A DNA stretch of 64,000 nt from Comamonadaceae bacterium (GTDB taxonomy: Bacteria; Pseudomonadota; Gammaproteobacteria; Burkholderiales; Burkholderiaceae_C): the NCBI GenBank assembly GCA_027483665.1, contig JAIXUC010000018.1, forward strand, positions 1 to 64,000, in the 5' to 3' direction. The position numbers were made by a program, and so were the translations under genes. Below the pieces are notes generated by a model. It was not told where the DNA came from and did no database searches. It saw nothing but the letters and a program-made list of their open reading frames with translations. How positions within the stretch are numbered: position 1 is the stretch's first letter; every line of letters begins with the position of its first letter. Below are positions 8,324 to 17,742 of the stretch, one piece after another.

Positions 8324-9820
8324 ATGCTTAAAAAACCGCTCTACACGCTTGTCGCTGTCACTGGAATTTTGGGTGCTGGCGCACTGGCCTACTGGGTTCA
8401 GAGCAAACCGGGTGCATCGGCTGCAGCGGGCAACAACACCAACTCAGGTGCCACCTCGGGTGCGACTGCGCAAGCCGGCGGCGGTGCCCGGCTAGGCGCT
8501 GGCGGGCAGGGCGGCGGCCCCGGCCGACCAGCGGGCGTTGAGGTGGCCAAAGTCGAAGCGGTTCGTTTGCAAGACGACGCCCAGGCGGTCGGCACCTTGC
8601 GCTCCCGCCAAAGCGTGGTGTTGCGTCCGGAAGTGGCTGGACGCATCGTGCGCGTGGGTTTCTCGGATGGCGCAGCGGTCCGACAAGGTCAGGTCTTGGT
8701 GCAACTCGACGACACCCTGCAGCGCGCTGAACTCAAGCAGGCCGAAGCGCAGGTGTCTATTTCACAGGCTAACTTCCGCCGCAACCAAGAACTGGTGGCG
8801 CAAAACTTCGTGGCCAAGCAAGTGTTGGACGAGGCCGCTGCCAACTTGCAAGTGGCTCAGGCTCAACTGGCTTTGGCTCAGGCTCGGCTTGACCGCATGC
8901 GCGTCCTTGCCCCCTTCAATGGCGTGGCGGGCATTGCTCAGGTGAGCGTCGGCGACTACGTCAAAGACGGCGCTGACCTGGTCAACATCGAAGACTTGGC
9001 CACCATGTTCGTGGACTTCCGCTTGCCAGAGCGCTATCAAACGCGACTCGTTCGTGGGCAGGCGGTGCAGCTCGAATTAGACGCGTTGCCAGGCCGTGTG
9101 TTCACAGCACAAATCAGCGCGGTGGACCCCTTGCTGGACACGGACGGCCGCTCGGTGTCCGTGCGTGCCACGCTGCCCAATACCGGTGGACTTGCGCGGC
9201 CGGTCACTGCGCGGGCCACAGCGCCGGGCACTGCGCCGGGCACAACGCCTGGCACAGCGCCCGGCACCGCGTCTTCCGTTGGGCCCGTGTCTGCATCTGG
9301 AGCGGCGCCCGCCGCCTCCGCACCATCGCGGGCGACCTCAACGGATGCGTCAAGGCTGGGTGCAGCAGCGGCGCTGCGGCCTGCATCGGGGCTAGGGCCC
9401 TTGCGCCCGGGCATGTTCGCCCGGGTCAATGTTGTCCTGTCAGTGCGCGAGTCGGCGTTGGTAGTGCCTGAAGAAGCCATCGTTCCTCAGGGCGGTCGTC
9501 AGTTTGTTGTGAAGGTGGTGGCCCCTGAGAGCCTGCCTCCAGCCGCGGCCGGGGCATCTGCACCGGCCCTGCCTGCTGACGTTCGCACGGTGTCCAAGCG
9601 GCAAGAGGTGCGCCTGGGACTGCGCCGTCAGGGCAAGGTCGAGGTGTTGGATGGCGTTGTCGCGGGGGAGTCGGTTGTGGTCGCTGGTCAACAGCGCTTG
9701 CAGCGCGACGGCACCCCAGTGCGGGTGGTGGAGGCGGGCAGGCCCGCTGCAGGGGCACCGGCAGGGGGTGCTTCGGGCGCAGCTGCCGCCGGTTCAGCGC
9801 CCGCTACAGCCAGCCGCTGA
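8324..9820 (+). CDS. RND efflux system periplasmic adaptor (membrane fusion protein)
   Basis: 498 aa; start at the ATG 8324 (a TTG directly before it is also possible). An N-terminal hydrophobic anchor (LYTLVAVTGILGAGALAYWV) is followed by a Gly/Ala-rich spacer, a lipoyl/barrel-sandwich segment (RIVRVGFSDGAAVRQGQVLV), an alpha-hairpin (residues ~145-195) and a beta-barrel (DYVKDGADLVNIEDLATMFV). The beta-barrel is interrupted at about residues 290-360 by a Thr/Ala/Pro/Gly-rich insertion before LRPGMFARVNVVL; part of it is encoded by four 12-bp repeats. It partners the RND permease 34 nt downstream. No outer-membrane channel gene is in this operon, so a TolC protein encoded elsewhere must serve. 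Substrates are unknown. Confidence 0.93.
   Translation: MLKKPLYTLVAVTGILGAGALAYWVQSKPGASAAAGNNTNSGATSGATAQAGGGARLGAGGQGGGPGRPAGVEVAKVEAVRLQDDAQAVGTLRSRQSVVLRPEVAGRIVRVGFSDGAAVRQGQVLVQLDDTLQRAELKQAEAQVSISQANFRRNQELVAQNFVAKQVLDEAAANLQVAQAQLALAQARLDRMRVLAPFNGVAGIAQVSVGDYVKDGADLVNIEDLATMFVDFRLPERYQTRLVRGQAVQLELDALPGRVFTAQISAVDPLLDTDGRSVSVRATLPNTGGLARPVTARATAPGTAPGTTPGTAPGTASSVGPVSASGAAPAASAPSRATSTDASRLGAAAALRPASGLGPLRPGMFARVNVVLSVRESALVVPEEAIVPQGGRQFVVKVVAPESLPPAAAGASAPALPADVRTVSKRQEVRLGLRRQGKVEVLDGVVAGESVVVAGQQRLQRDGTPVRVVEAGRPAAGAPAGGASGAAAAGSAPATASR
9218..9265 (+). repeat. Four tandem 12-bp repeats inside the adaptor gene (TAPG units)
   Basis: Consecutive 12-bp units (type ACAGCGCCGGGC) start at 9218, 9230, 9242 and 9254 and encode Thr-Ala/Thr-Pro-Gly at residues 299-314. 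The period is a multiple of three, so copy number can change without breaking the frame. Third-position differences show the copies are not brand new. Confidence 0.85.
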
Positions 9821-9854
9821 AGCGTGCTCGCGTAGCCTTCTTTCAGGAGCACAC

Positions 9855-12800
9855 ATGAAGATTGCAGAAACCTCGGTTCGCCGTCCCGTATTGGCGACCG
9901 TGATCTCACTTTTGATCGTGCTGGTCGGACTGGTGGCGTTCGACCGACTGACGGTGCGTGAGTACCCGCGCATCGACGAGCCAGTGGTGTCGGTCACCAC
10001 GCGCTTCGGCGGTGCCTCCAGCGAGGTCATGGAGTCGCAAGTCACCAAAGTGTTGGAGGACTCGTTGTCCGGCATCGAGGGCGTTGACGTCATCACCTCG
10101 TCGAGCCGCCCCGAGCGCAGCCAGATCAATGTTCGCTTCGGCCTCACGCGCGACCCCGACTCTGCCGCCGCCGATGTGCGCGACAAGGTCTCGCGCGTCA
10201 GGCAGCGCTTGCCGCAAGGCATCGATGAGCCAGTGATCGCCAAAGTCGAGTCCGAGTCTTTCCCGGTTGTGTTTTTGGCGCTGAGTTCTGACACACACAG
10301 CGCCTTGCAGTTGTCGGAGATGGCCAATCGCATCGTCAAGCCTGTGCTGCAAACCGCACCGGGTGCTGCCGAGGTGAACATATTTGGCGAGCGCAAGTTC
10401 TCCATGCGCATCTGGCTGGACCCGGACAAACTGGCCGCTTACCGACTGACCACGCAAGACGTGGAAGACGCGTTGCGGCGCTCGAACTTGGAAGTGCCTG
10501 CAGGACGCATTCAAAGCTCGCTGCGGGAGTTCGACGTGACCGCTGCGACAGACCTGCAAACGCCAGCAGAGTTTGCGCAGGTGGTCATCCGTTCAGTCAA
10601 CGGCTTGCCCATTCGCCTGGCCGATGTGGCTCAGGTGCGCGAAGGCCCGCAAGAAGAGCGCCAGTACGTGCGGCTCAACGGGCGGGATTCCGTGGCTGTA
10701 GGCGTCGTGCGGCAGTCCACCGCGAACCCCCTGGAACTGTCAGCCGGTGTCACGGCCTTGCTGGGCAAGGTGCGCCAAGACCTGCCCGCCGGCGTGAGCA
10801 TCGAGATGGCCAACGACAACTCGGTCTTCATCGACCGATCTATCAAAGCGGTCTACACCACGGTCGCAGAAGCGGTGGTGCTGGTGGCGCTGGTCATCTT
10901 TGTGTTCTTGCGCACCTTGCGCGCTTCCATCATTCCGCTGGTCACGATACCGGTGTCTTTGATCGGCGCTTTTGCTCTGATGGCCTTGTTCGGTTTTTCC
11001 ATCAACACCCTGACCTTGCTGGCTTTGGTGCTGGCCATTGGTTTGGTGGTGGATGACGCCATCGTGGTGCTGGAGAACATCTACCGCCACATCGAAGAAG
11101 GGATGGAGCCTTTCCAGGCGGCCATCAAAGGGGCCCGCGAGGTGGGCTTTGCCGTGGTCGCCATGACGCTCACGCTGGTAGCTGTCTATCTGCCCCTGGC
11201 TTTCACGCCCGGGCGTACCGGTCGGCTCTTCACGGAGTTCGCGCTGGCCTTGGCCGGCGCCGTGCTGGTGTCGGGCATCGTGGCGCTGACTTTGTCGCCC
11301 ATGATGTGCTCCAAGCTTTTGCGCCACAACCCCAAGCCTTCGCGCTTCGATGTCTTCATGGAGCGCTCGCTCAACGGGTTAACCAACGCCTATGGGCGCG
11401 TACTGGACTGGACGCTGGCCCGCCGATGGCTGGTGGTCTTGGTCATGCTGGCCAGTGGTGGCGTTTCTTGGTGGGTGGTGCAAGGCATCAAAAGCGAACT
11501 GGCGCCCATTGAAGACAGAGGCGTCGTGCTGGTTCGCTTGACATCGCCTGATGGGTCGACGCTGGACTATTCCGACCGCTATTCAAAGGCGATCGAAGCT
11601 CTGGGCCGCGACTACCCTGAGTTTGATCGGGTGTTTGCAACGGTGGGCAACCCCACCGTGTCGCAGGGCAACGTCTTCTTTCGTGCGGTTCCCTGGGAGG
11701 ACAGAGAGCGCACCACGCAAGAGATGGCGCGTCTGATGACGCCACGGGTCGCTGGGCTGCCCGGTGTGCAGGCCTTCCCGGTCACACCGCCTTCGTTGGG
11801 CCAAGGTTTCAATCAGCGCCCCGTGAGCTATGTCATCAGCACTTCGGACAGTTATGAAAACCTGTCGCGCACGGTGCGTGACTTCCAGACCGAAATGGCC
11901 AAGACCCCCGGCTTCTTGCAGGTCGACTCAGACCTGCGGTTGAACAAGCCTGAGATTCGCCTGGAAGTTGATCGCGAGCGAGCCGCCGATCTGGGCGTGG
12001 GTGTGGACGCTGTGGCCCGCGCGGTGGAAACCATGCTGGGTGGGCGCATCGTGACCCGCTACAAGCGCGGTGGCGAGCAATACGACGTGGTGCTGCAGAC
12101 CACGCAATTGGGTCGGGACACGCCGGACGACATCGAGCGCATCTTCGTGCGCGGTCGCAACGAGGCCATGATTCCGCTGTCCGCGCTGGTGAAGGTGCGC
12201 GAGGTGGTGGCACCGACCGAGTTGAACTACTTCGGACAAAGGCGTTCTGCCACCATCACGGCCAATCTGTCGCCAGACTTTTCTTTAGGGCAAGCGCTCA
12301 ACAGGATGGACAACATCGCGGCTCAGGTTCTGCCGGCTAGCTACACCACCGACTTGAACGGCCAAAGCCGCGAATTCCGCAGTTCTTCAGACTCGTTGGT
12401 ATTGGTGTTCTCGTTGGCGCTCCTGTTCATCTTTCTCGTGTTGGCAGCGCAGTTCGAGAGCTTTGTCGACCCCTTGGTCATCATGCTCAGCGTGCCCCTG
12501 TCAATGGCAGGTGCCTTGCTGGCGCTGAAATGGAGTGGCGGCAGCTTGAACGTGTTCAGTCAGATCGGCTTGGTAACGCTGGTGGGGCTTATCACCAAGC
12601 ACGGCATCTTGATCGTCGAATTCGCCAACAAGATGCGTGAAGAAGGCCACGACACGCTCAGTGCCATCCGGCAATCTGCGCGTCAACGGCTGCGGCCCAT
12701 CCTCATGACCACCGGGGCGATGGTGTTGGGCGCAGTGCCGCTGGCTTTGGCCAGTGGCGCAGGAGCCGAGAGCCGCCAGCAAATTGGCTGGGTGATCGTG

Positions 12801-12929
12801 GGTGGCATGACCCTGGGCACCTTCCTCACGGTGTTTGTGGTTCCGACCATGTACACCTTGCTGGCGCGCCGAGATGCACCAGGTCCCAACAAGGAGCCCA
12901 CGCTGGGCACGGTCGCCGAGGGCGTTTGA
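9855..12929 (+). CDS. RND family multidrug/proton antiporter permease (AcrB/MdtB-like)
   Basis: 1024-aa inner-membrane pump. The start at 9855 follows CAGGAG and gives MKIAETSVRRPVLATVISLL, the first transmembrane helix. The family pattern is complete: two large periplasmic loops, the proton-relay helix LVLAIGLVVDDAIVVLENIYRH (Asp-Asp pair), GAREVGFAVVAMTLTLVAVYLP, and the second-half repeat (LVGLITKHGILIVEFANKMRE). Length fits the HAE1 family (about 1020-1040 aa). It uses the proton gradient to expel hydrophobic compounds together with the adjacent adaptor. No local regulator gene is present. Confidence 0.95.
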   Translation: MKIAETSVRRPVLATVISLLIVLVGLVAFDRLTVREYPRIDEPVVSVTTRFGGASSEVMESQVTKVLEDSLSGIEGVDVITSSSRPERSQINVRFGLTRDPDSAAADVRDKVSRVRQRLPQGIDEPVIAKVESESFPVVFLALSSDTHSALQLSEMANRIVKPVLQTAPGAAEVNIFGERKFSMRIWLDPDKLAAYRLTTQDVEDALRRSNLEVPAGRIQSSLREFDVTAATDLQTPAEFAQVVIRSVNGLPIRLADVAQVREGPQEERQYVRLNGRDSVAVGVVRQSTANPLELSAGVTALLGKVRQDLPAGVSIEMANDNSVFIDRSIKAVYTTVAEAVVLVALVIFVFLRTLRASIIPLVTIPVSLIGAFALMALFGFSINTLTLLALVLAIGLVVDDAIVVLENIYRHIEEGMEPFQAAIKGAREVGFAVVAMTLTLVAVYLPLAFTPGRTGRLFTEFALALAGAVLVSGIVALTLSPMMCSKLLRHNPKPSRFDVFMERSLNGLTNAYGRVLDWTLARRWLVVLVMLASGGVSWWVVQGIKSELAPIEDRGVVLVRLTSPDGSTLDYSDRYSKAIEALGRDYPEFDRVFATVGNPTVSQGNVFFRAVPWEDRERTTQEMARLMTPRVAGLPGVQAFPVTPPSLGQGFNQRPVSYVISTSDSYENLSRTVRDFQTEMAKTPGFLQVDSDLRLNKPEIRLEVDRERAADLGVGVDAVARAVETMLGGRIVTRYKRGGEQYDVVLQTTQLGRDTPDDIERIFVRGRNEAMIPLSALVKVREVVAPTELNYFGQRRSATITANLSPDFSLGQALNRMDNIAAQVLPASYTTDLNGQSREFRSSSDSLVLVFSLALLFIFLVLAAQFESFVDPLVIMLSVPLSMAGALLALKWSGGSLNVFSQIGLVTLVGLITKHGILIVEFANKMREEGHDTLSAIRQSARQRLRPILMTTGAMVLGAVPLALASGAGAESRQQIGWVIVGGMTLGTFLTVFVVPTMYTLLARRDAPGPNKEPTLGTVAEGV

Positions 12930-12961
12930 ATTTGATCACCTGACTTCGGGAGCCTGAGCCT

Positions 12962-13636
12962 TCATGGCTCGCTCTTCAGTGCTGATGCGGGGAAGGCGGT
13001 ATCCAGCCGCTGGAGATCGTCCAGCGTGTTGGCGTTGAAGAATGCCCACGGGTCATCCTGGGGCAGATGGAAGTCGGCCCAGGCGGGCTGGTTCTGTGCC
13101 ACCCATTCGCCGACCCGCCGCCCGCCGCCCTGGACAAACTGCCAAGTGCTGTCGCAAAGCGCGGTCGACACCAGGCAGAACACGGGTTGAGGCTCGAGCT
13201 GAGGCGGGCCGCCAGAGCCGATAGGGGCGCTATTCGTGCCGCGCACCGGACTGCGTGCCACTGCCAGTGCCGAGTTCTGGGTGGTCGCAGCGGCTTGCAG
13301 CCGAGTGCACAGATCCAGGGGCAGGCGCACCGCGTCGCATGGCACCACCAGCAGCCAAGGCGTGGTGCATTGCTGCAACGCCGTGGCAATGCCCGCCAGA
13401 GGCCCGATCTGGCCATCGAGCGTGTCCACCCAGACCGGCGCGCCCCAGGCCGCGTAGCACTCGATGTGGCGGTTGGCGCTGATCGCCACCGCCCCGACCT
13501 GCGGGCGCAGGCGCTGCAGCACATGCAGGGCTAACTCTTGGCCTTGGTGAAGCTGGAGGCCTTTGTCCACACCGCCCATGCGGCTCGCGCGCCCTCCAGC
13601 CAGCACCAGCCCTGTGACTTCGCTGGTGTTCACCAC
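12962..13636 (-). CDS. mobA: Molybdenum cofactor guanylyltransferase
   Basis: 224-aa nucleotidyltransferase that attaches GMP to molybdopterin to form the MGD form of the molybdenum cofactor. The N-terminal signature LVLAGGRASRMGGVDKGL binds GTP, with GPLAGIATAL and VPCDAVRLP further on, both typical of MobA. It starts 12 nt after moaA on the same strand, so the two cofactor genes are co-transcribed. The C-terminal DPWAFFNANTLDDL is also characteristic. Molybdoenzyme genes are not in the window. Confidence 0.95.
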   Translation of the reverse strand: MVNTSEVTGLVLAGGRASRMGGVDKGLQLHQGQELALHVLQRLRPQVGAVAISANRHIECYAAWGAPVWVDTLDGQIGPLAGIATALQQCTTPWLLVVPCDAVRLPLDLCTRLQAAATTQNSALAVARSPVRGTNSAPIGSGGPPQLEPQPVFCLVSTALCDSTWQFVQGGGRRVGEWVAQNQPAWADFHLPQDDPWAFFNANTLDDLQRLDTAFPASALKSEP

Positions 13637-13648
13637 GACGACCAGGGC

Positions 13649-14794
13649 TCAGCCGCCGATGTAGCTCATCTCGATGCGCTGACCACTGGGCGCATGGGCC
13701 GTGGGCAGTTGCGAGCGCAGCTCCGAATAGCGGTCATCTCGCCCGTACCAGGCCGATGCCACCGCCTGGCGCAGGGCTTCGTTGCTTGCACCCTGGCGCA
13801 GCAGCGCTCTCAGGTCGATGCCTTGGCTTGCGAACAGGCACAAGAACAAGCGCCCATCGGTGGACAGGCGGGCGCGGTTGCAATCGGCACAAAAAGCCCG
13901 CGTGACGCTGCTGATCAGGCCGATCTCACCCAGAGTTGCATCGGCCTGTCCCAGCGCACCGGCATGGACGAAACGCTCGGCCGTCTCGCCACTGTGGGTG
14001 CCTGCCACGGGATGCAGCACGTGGGCGCTGCGCAGGAGGGCCAACACCTCGGAGGAAGGCAGCACCTCGTCCATGCGCCAGCCATTGGTGCTGCCGACGT
14101 CCATGTACTCAATGAATCGCAAGGCCACGCCAGTGCCCTTGAAGTGCTGGGCCATGGGCAGGATCTGCCCCTCATTGCAGCCCTTCTTGACCACCATGTT
14201 GACCTTGATCGGCCCGAGGCCCGCAGCGACGGCTGCATCAATGCCCTGCAACACCTCGGCCACCGGGAAATCGACGTCGTTCATGCTGCGAAACACCGCA
14301 TCGTCCAGGCCGTCGAGGCTGACGGTGATGCGCTGCAGTCCGGCATCACGCAGGGCCTGTGCTTTGCGCGACAACAAAGCGCCGTTGGTGGTGAGCGTGA
14401 GATCCAAGACTTCACCTTGCGGCGTGCGCAGCGCGGCCAGTTGTGCCACCAGCGTCTCGATGCCGCGGCGCAGCAGGGGCTCGCCACCTGTCAGTCTGAT
14501 CTTGCGCACACCGAGCTCGACGAAGCGCGCAGCCACACGCGTGATCTCTTCGAAGCTGAGCAGGTCGGACTGCGGCAGGTAGCGGTGGTGCTGATCAAAC
14601 ACTTCCTTGGGCATGCAGTAGCTGCAGCGGAAGTTGCAGCGGTCGGTCACGCTGATGCGCAGGTCGCGCAGCGGCCTTGCCATCTGGTCGCGCACCAGAC
14701 CCGCGGCGTCGGCAAACGTGCCGGGCGAGTGCTCGGGCAACAGCGGGCCTGCGGGCCGCTGCTGCACCAAGGGGATCACGCGCGCCGTCTTCAC
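13649..14794 (-). CDS. moaA: GTP 3',8-cyclase MoaA (molybdenum cofactor biosynthesis)
   Basis: 381-aa radical-SAM enzyme for the first step of molybdopterin synthesis. The radical-SAM cluster motif CNFRCSYC uses Cys53, Cys57 and Cys60. The second cluster is in [20 protein letters not shown], and the C-terminus ends in the GG dipeptide (SYIGG) needed for activity in this family. The N-terminal ~40 residues before [14 protein letters not shown] are longer than in E. coli, as in many Burkholderiales. It is 57 nt downstream of hppA and immediately upstream of mobA. Confidence 0.96.
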   Translation of the reverse strand: MKTARVIPLVQQRPAGPLLPEHSPGTFADAAGLVRDQMARPLRDLRISVTDRCNFRCSYCMPKEVFDQHHRYLPQSDLLSFEEITRVAARFVELGVRKIRLTGGEPLLRRGIETLVAQLAALRTPQGEVLDLTLTTNGALLSRKAQALRDAGLQRITVSLDGLDDAVFRSMNDVDFPVAEVLQGIDAAVAAGLGPIKVNMVVKKGCNEGQILPMAQHFKGTGVALRFIEYMDVGSTNGWRMDEVLPSSEVLALLRSAHVLHPVAGTHSGETAERFVHAGALGQADATLGEIGLISSVTRAFCADCNRARLSTDGRLFLCLFASQGIDLRALLRQGASNEALRQAVASAWYGRDDRYSELRSQLPTAHAPSGQRIEMSYIGG

Positions 14795-14851
14795 GCCAGG
14801 GGCTTCTCCATCTCTAGAGCATCAGACACGACGGCCTTCAGGAGGAAACCA

Positions 14852-16936
14852 TCAACCACCGTGGAATTTCACCACCAGCGGCACGATGAGCAAGGCCACG
14901 ATGTTGATGATCTTGATCAAGGGGTTGATGGCAGGCCCGGCAGTGTCCTTGTAGGGATCGCCCACCGTGTCACCAGTGACCGCAGCTTTGTGCGTTTCGC
15001 CGCCCTTTCGATGCGTCACGCCGTCCTTGTCGACGAAGTTGTCTTCGATCAGCTTCTTGGCGTTGTCCCAGGCCCCGCCACCGGTACACATGGAGATCGC
15101 CACAAAAAGGCCAGTGACGATGGTGCCCATGAGCAGGCCGCCAAGCGCCTTGGGTCCGAGCAAAAGCCCCACCGCGATGGGCACCACGACGGGTAGCAGC
15201 GAGGGGATCACCATCTCCTTGATGGCTGCGGTCGTCAGCATGTCAACGGCCTTGCCGTACTCGGGCTTGGCGGTGCCTTCCATGATGCCCGGGATGTCGC
15301 GGAACTGTCTGCGCACCTCCACCACCACGGCGCCTGCCGCACGCCCCACGGCTTCCATGGCCATAGCGCCGAACAGGTAGGGAATGAGGCCTCCGATGAA
15401 CAGGCCCACGATCACCATCGGGTCGCTGAGGTCGAAGCTGATGGCGCGGCCGTAAACCTCCAGCTTGTGCGTGTAGTCGGCAAACAGCACCAGCGCTGCC
15501 AGGCCCGCCGATCCGATGGCATAGCCTTTGGTGACTGCCTTGGTGGTGTTGCCCACCGCATCAAGTGGATCGGTCACATCGCGCACGCTGGCTGGCAACT
15601 CGGCCATCTCGGCAATACCGCCTGCGTTGTCGGTGATCGGGCCATAGGCGTCCAGGGCCACCACGATGCCAGCCATGCTCAGCATGGCCGTTGCAGCGAT
15701 GGCGATGCCGAACAGACCGGCCAGGCTGTAGGCGCTCAGGATGGCCACGCACACGAACATCACGGGCCAAGCGGTCGACCGCATGGACACACCCAGACCG
15801 GCAATGATGTTGGTGCCATGGCCCGTGGTGGATGCCTGCGCGATGTGACGCACCGGCGAGTACTGCGTGCCGGTGTAGAACTCGGTGATCCACACCAGCG
15901 CGGCCGTGAGGGCAAGACCCACGAAGCAGGAACCGAAGAGCTTCCATTGCGCACCCGTTCCGCCCAGCGCGTTGTCCGGAATCAACCAGGTGGTCACGAA
16001 ATAGAAGGCAACCAGCGAGAGCACGCCCGACACGGCCAGCCCCTTGTAGAGCGCTGGCATCACATTCTTCATGCCAGGCGTGGCCTTGACGAAGAAGCAG
16101 CCAATGATGGACGCGATGATGGAAACACCGCCAAGCGCCAGCGGATAGAGCACCGCGTTCATGGGGGCAGCAGTCACCAGCAGGGCGCCCAGCACCATGG
16201 TGGCAATCAGCGTGACCGCGTAGGTCTCGAACAGGTCGGCAGCCATGCCGGCGCAGTCGCCCACGTTGTCGCCCACGTTGTCGGCGATCACCGCCGGGTT
16301 GCGAGGATCATCCTCAGGGATGCCGGCTTCCACCTTGCCCACGAGATCGGCACCCACGTCCGCGCCTTTGGTGAAGATGCCGCCACCCAGTCGGGCGAAG
16401 ATCGAAATGAGCGAAGAGCCGAAGGCAAAGCCGATCAGCGGGTTGAGCACGTCGGAGAGCTTCTGGCCTGTCGCCACGCCGCTGCCCAACAGGATCCAGA
16501 AAAAGCCGGCTACGCCGAGCAGGCCAAGCCCCACCACCAGCATGCCCGTGATGGCGCCTCCGCGAAAGGCGACATCGAGCGCCGGACCAATGCCACGCGT
16601 GGCCGCCTGGGCGGTGCGCACGTTGGCCTTGACCGATACGTTCATGCCGATGAACCCGCATGCCCCAGACAGCACCGCCCCCAGCACGAAACCAATGGCA
16701 GATCGGACATCCAGGAAAAGGCCGATGAGCACCGCGAGGACGACGCCCACGATGGCGATCGTGCGGTACTGTCGAGACAGGTAGGCAGCCGCGCCGGCTT
16801 CGATGGCCGCTGCGATCTCTTGCATACGGGGGTTGCCTGCATCTTGAGAGAGGATCCAGCTGCGCGCCCATAAACCGTAGACCACGGCGATCAGCCCGCA
16901 GACAAGCGCCAAGATCAGCGCCGAGTTGCCAGTCAT
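14852..16936 (-). CDS. hppA: Proton-translocating membrane pyrophosphatase, K+-independent type
   Basis: 694-aa integral membrane pump that couples pyrophosphate hydrolysis to H+ export. The ATG at 16936 has AGGAG 8 nt upstream; a longer upstream frame lacks hydrophobic or conserved sequence. The catalytic region contains [20 protein letters not shown] and [20 protein letters not shown]. The motif GNTTKA puts Lys at residue 466, the position where K+-independent enzymes carry Lys and K+-dependent ones carry Ala. About 15-16 hydrophobic helices are visible. It is divergent from the soluble pyrophosphatase gene ppa, and moaA-mobA follow it. Confidence 0.96.
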   Translation of the reverse strand: MTGNSALILALVCGLIAVVYGLWARSWILSQDAGNPRMQEIAAAIEAGAAAYLSRQYRTIAIVGVVLAVLIGLFLDVRSAIGFVLGAVLSGACGFIGMNVSVKANVRTAQAATRGIGPALDVAFRGGAITGMLVVGLGLLGVAGFFWILLGSGVATGQKLSDVLNPLIGFAFGSSLISIFARLGGGIFTKGADVGADLVGKVEAGIPEDDPRNPAVIADNVGDNVGDCAGMAADLFETYAVTLIATMVLGALLVTAAPMNAVLYPLALGGVSIIASIIGCFFVKATPGMKNVMPALYKGLAVSGVLSLVAFYFVTTWLIPDNALGGTGAQWKLFGSCFVGLALTAALVWITEFYTGTQYSPVRHIAQASTTGHGTNIIAGLGVSMRSTAWPVMFVCVAILSAYSLAGLFGIAIAATAMLSMAGIVVALDAYGPITDNAGGIAEMAELPASVRDVTDPLDAVGNTTKAVTKGYAIGSAGLAALVLFADYTHKLEVYGRAISFDLSDPMVIVGLFIGGLIPYLFGAMAMEAVGRAAGAVVVEVRRQFRDIPGIMEGTAKPEYGKAVDMLTTAAIKEMVIPSLLPVVVPIAVGLLLGPKALGGLLMGTIVTGLFVAISMCTGGGAWDNAKKLIEDNFVDKDGVTHRKGGETHKAAVTGDTVGDPYKDTAGPAINPLIKIINIVALLIVPLVVKFHGG

Positions 16937-16970
16937 AAAGGTTTCTCCTGATTTGGTTTTCTGCCCACAA

Positions 16971-16997
16971 GGAGCCGCAACGCAGGTTGGCGGCTCC
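16971..16997 (-). promoter_or_regulatory. Strong hairpin in the hppA 5' leader
   Basis: On the minus strand GGAGCCG (16997-16991) pairs with CGGCTCC (16977-16971), and inside it CAAC pairs with GTTG around a CTGC loop, so about 11 bp form with a single bulged base. It ends 34 nt before the hppA start codon and just upstream of the ribosome-binding site. There is no U-tract. Its role is not known. Confidence 0.5.
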
Positions 16998-17077
16998 ACT
17001 GCGTTGCTTCCTCGCGCACAAGCCACTCAGGCAAGCAACGATTGGCCAACGCCGGGAATATACGGGCGAAAACCGCT

Positions 17078-17092
17078 CGGCCCTGCAGGCCG
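17078..17092. repeat. Inverted repeat in the hppA-ppa intergenic region
   Basis: CGGCC (17078-17082), CTGCA, GGCCG (17088-17092) form a perfect palindrome in the middle of the 266-bp divergent region. It could be an operator or a small hairpin in the ppa leader. I could not assign -35/-10 elements for either gene with confidence. Confidence 0.35.
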
Positions 17093-17202
17093 CGATGGGC
17101 GCCAAAGTAAACTCAGGGTAACTCCCGAGGGCTGCTTGGCTTTCCGCTCTTGCCTCGGCGTGCCACGTTGCAAGCCTTTTACCCACTCTCTCAACAGTCC
17201 CC

Positions 17203-17742
17203 ATGTCACTCGATAACGTCACCCCCGGCGATCACGTTCCCGATGCATTCAACGTGATCATCGAAATCCCGATGAACGCCGACCCGATCAAGTATGAAGT
17301 GGACAAGGCCTCGGGTGCCATCTTCGTGGACCGCTTCATGGGCACGTCCATGCACTACCCGACCAACTACGGCTACGTGCCCAAGACCATCAGCGGCGAT
17401 GGCGATCCGGTGGATGTGCTCGTGATCACGCCATTTCCGCTGATTCCCGGCGTGGTGGTGACGTGCCGTCCACTGGGTCTGCTGCGCATGCAGGACGAAG
17501 CTGGCGACGACGGCAAAGTGCTGGCCGTGCCCACCGACAAGATCCTCCCCATTTACTCGCACTGGCAGAAGCCGGAGGACATCAACATCCTGCGCTTGAA
17601 GACCATCGCGCACTTCTTCGAGCACTACAAGGATCTTGAGCCAGGCAAGTGGGTGAAGATCCTGGGCTGGGAAGGGGTCGATGCCGCGCGCAAGGAAGTG
17701 ATGGACGGCATCGCTGCCTACAACCGGCAGTCTCAGGGCTGA
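17203..17742 (+). CDS. ppa: Inorganic pyrophosphatase (family I, soluble)
   Basis: 179-aa cytosolic enzyme hydrolysing PPi to phosphate. Conserved active-site segments: [34 protein letters not shown] (Tyr pair), and the metal-binding [10 protein letters not shown], followed by DGKVLAVP and [11 protein letters not shown]. Length matches bacterial family I enzymes (about 175 aa). It is divergent from hppA, so membrane and soluble pyrophosphatases share one control region. Its 3' end overlaps the stop of the convergent COG3146-type gene by 10 bp. Confidence 0.97.
   Translation: MSLDNVTPGDHVPDAFNVIIEIPMNADPIKYEVDKASGAIFVDRFMGTSMHYPTNYGYVPKTISGDGDPVDVLVITPFPLIPGVVVTCRPLGLLRMQDEAGDDGKVLAVPTDKILPIYSHWQKPEDINILRLKTIAHFFEHYKDLEPGKWVKILGWEGVDAARKEVMDGIAAYNRQSQG

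Noticed and set aside
13538-15196. 552-codon plus-strand frame
   Set aside because: Antisense to moaA and the 3' part of hppA, both firmly identified; composition is shadow-like.
15467-16873. 468-codon plus-strand frame rich in His, Gly and Arg
   Set aside because: Antisense to the conserved hppA membrane helices; no family resemblance.
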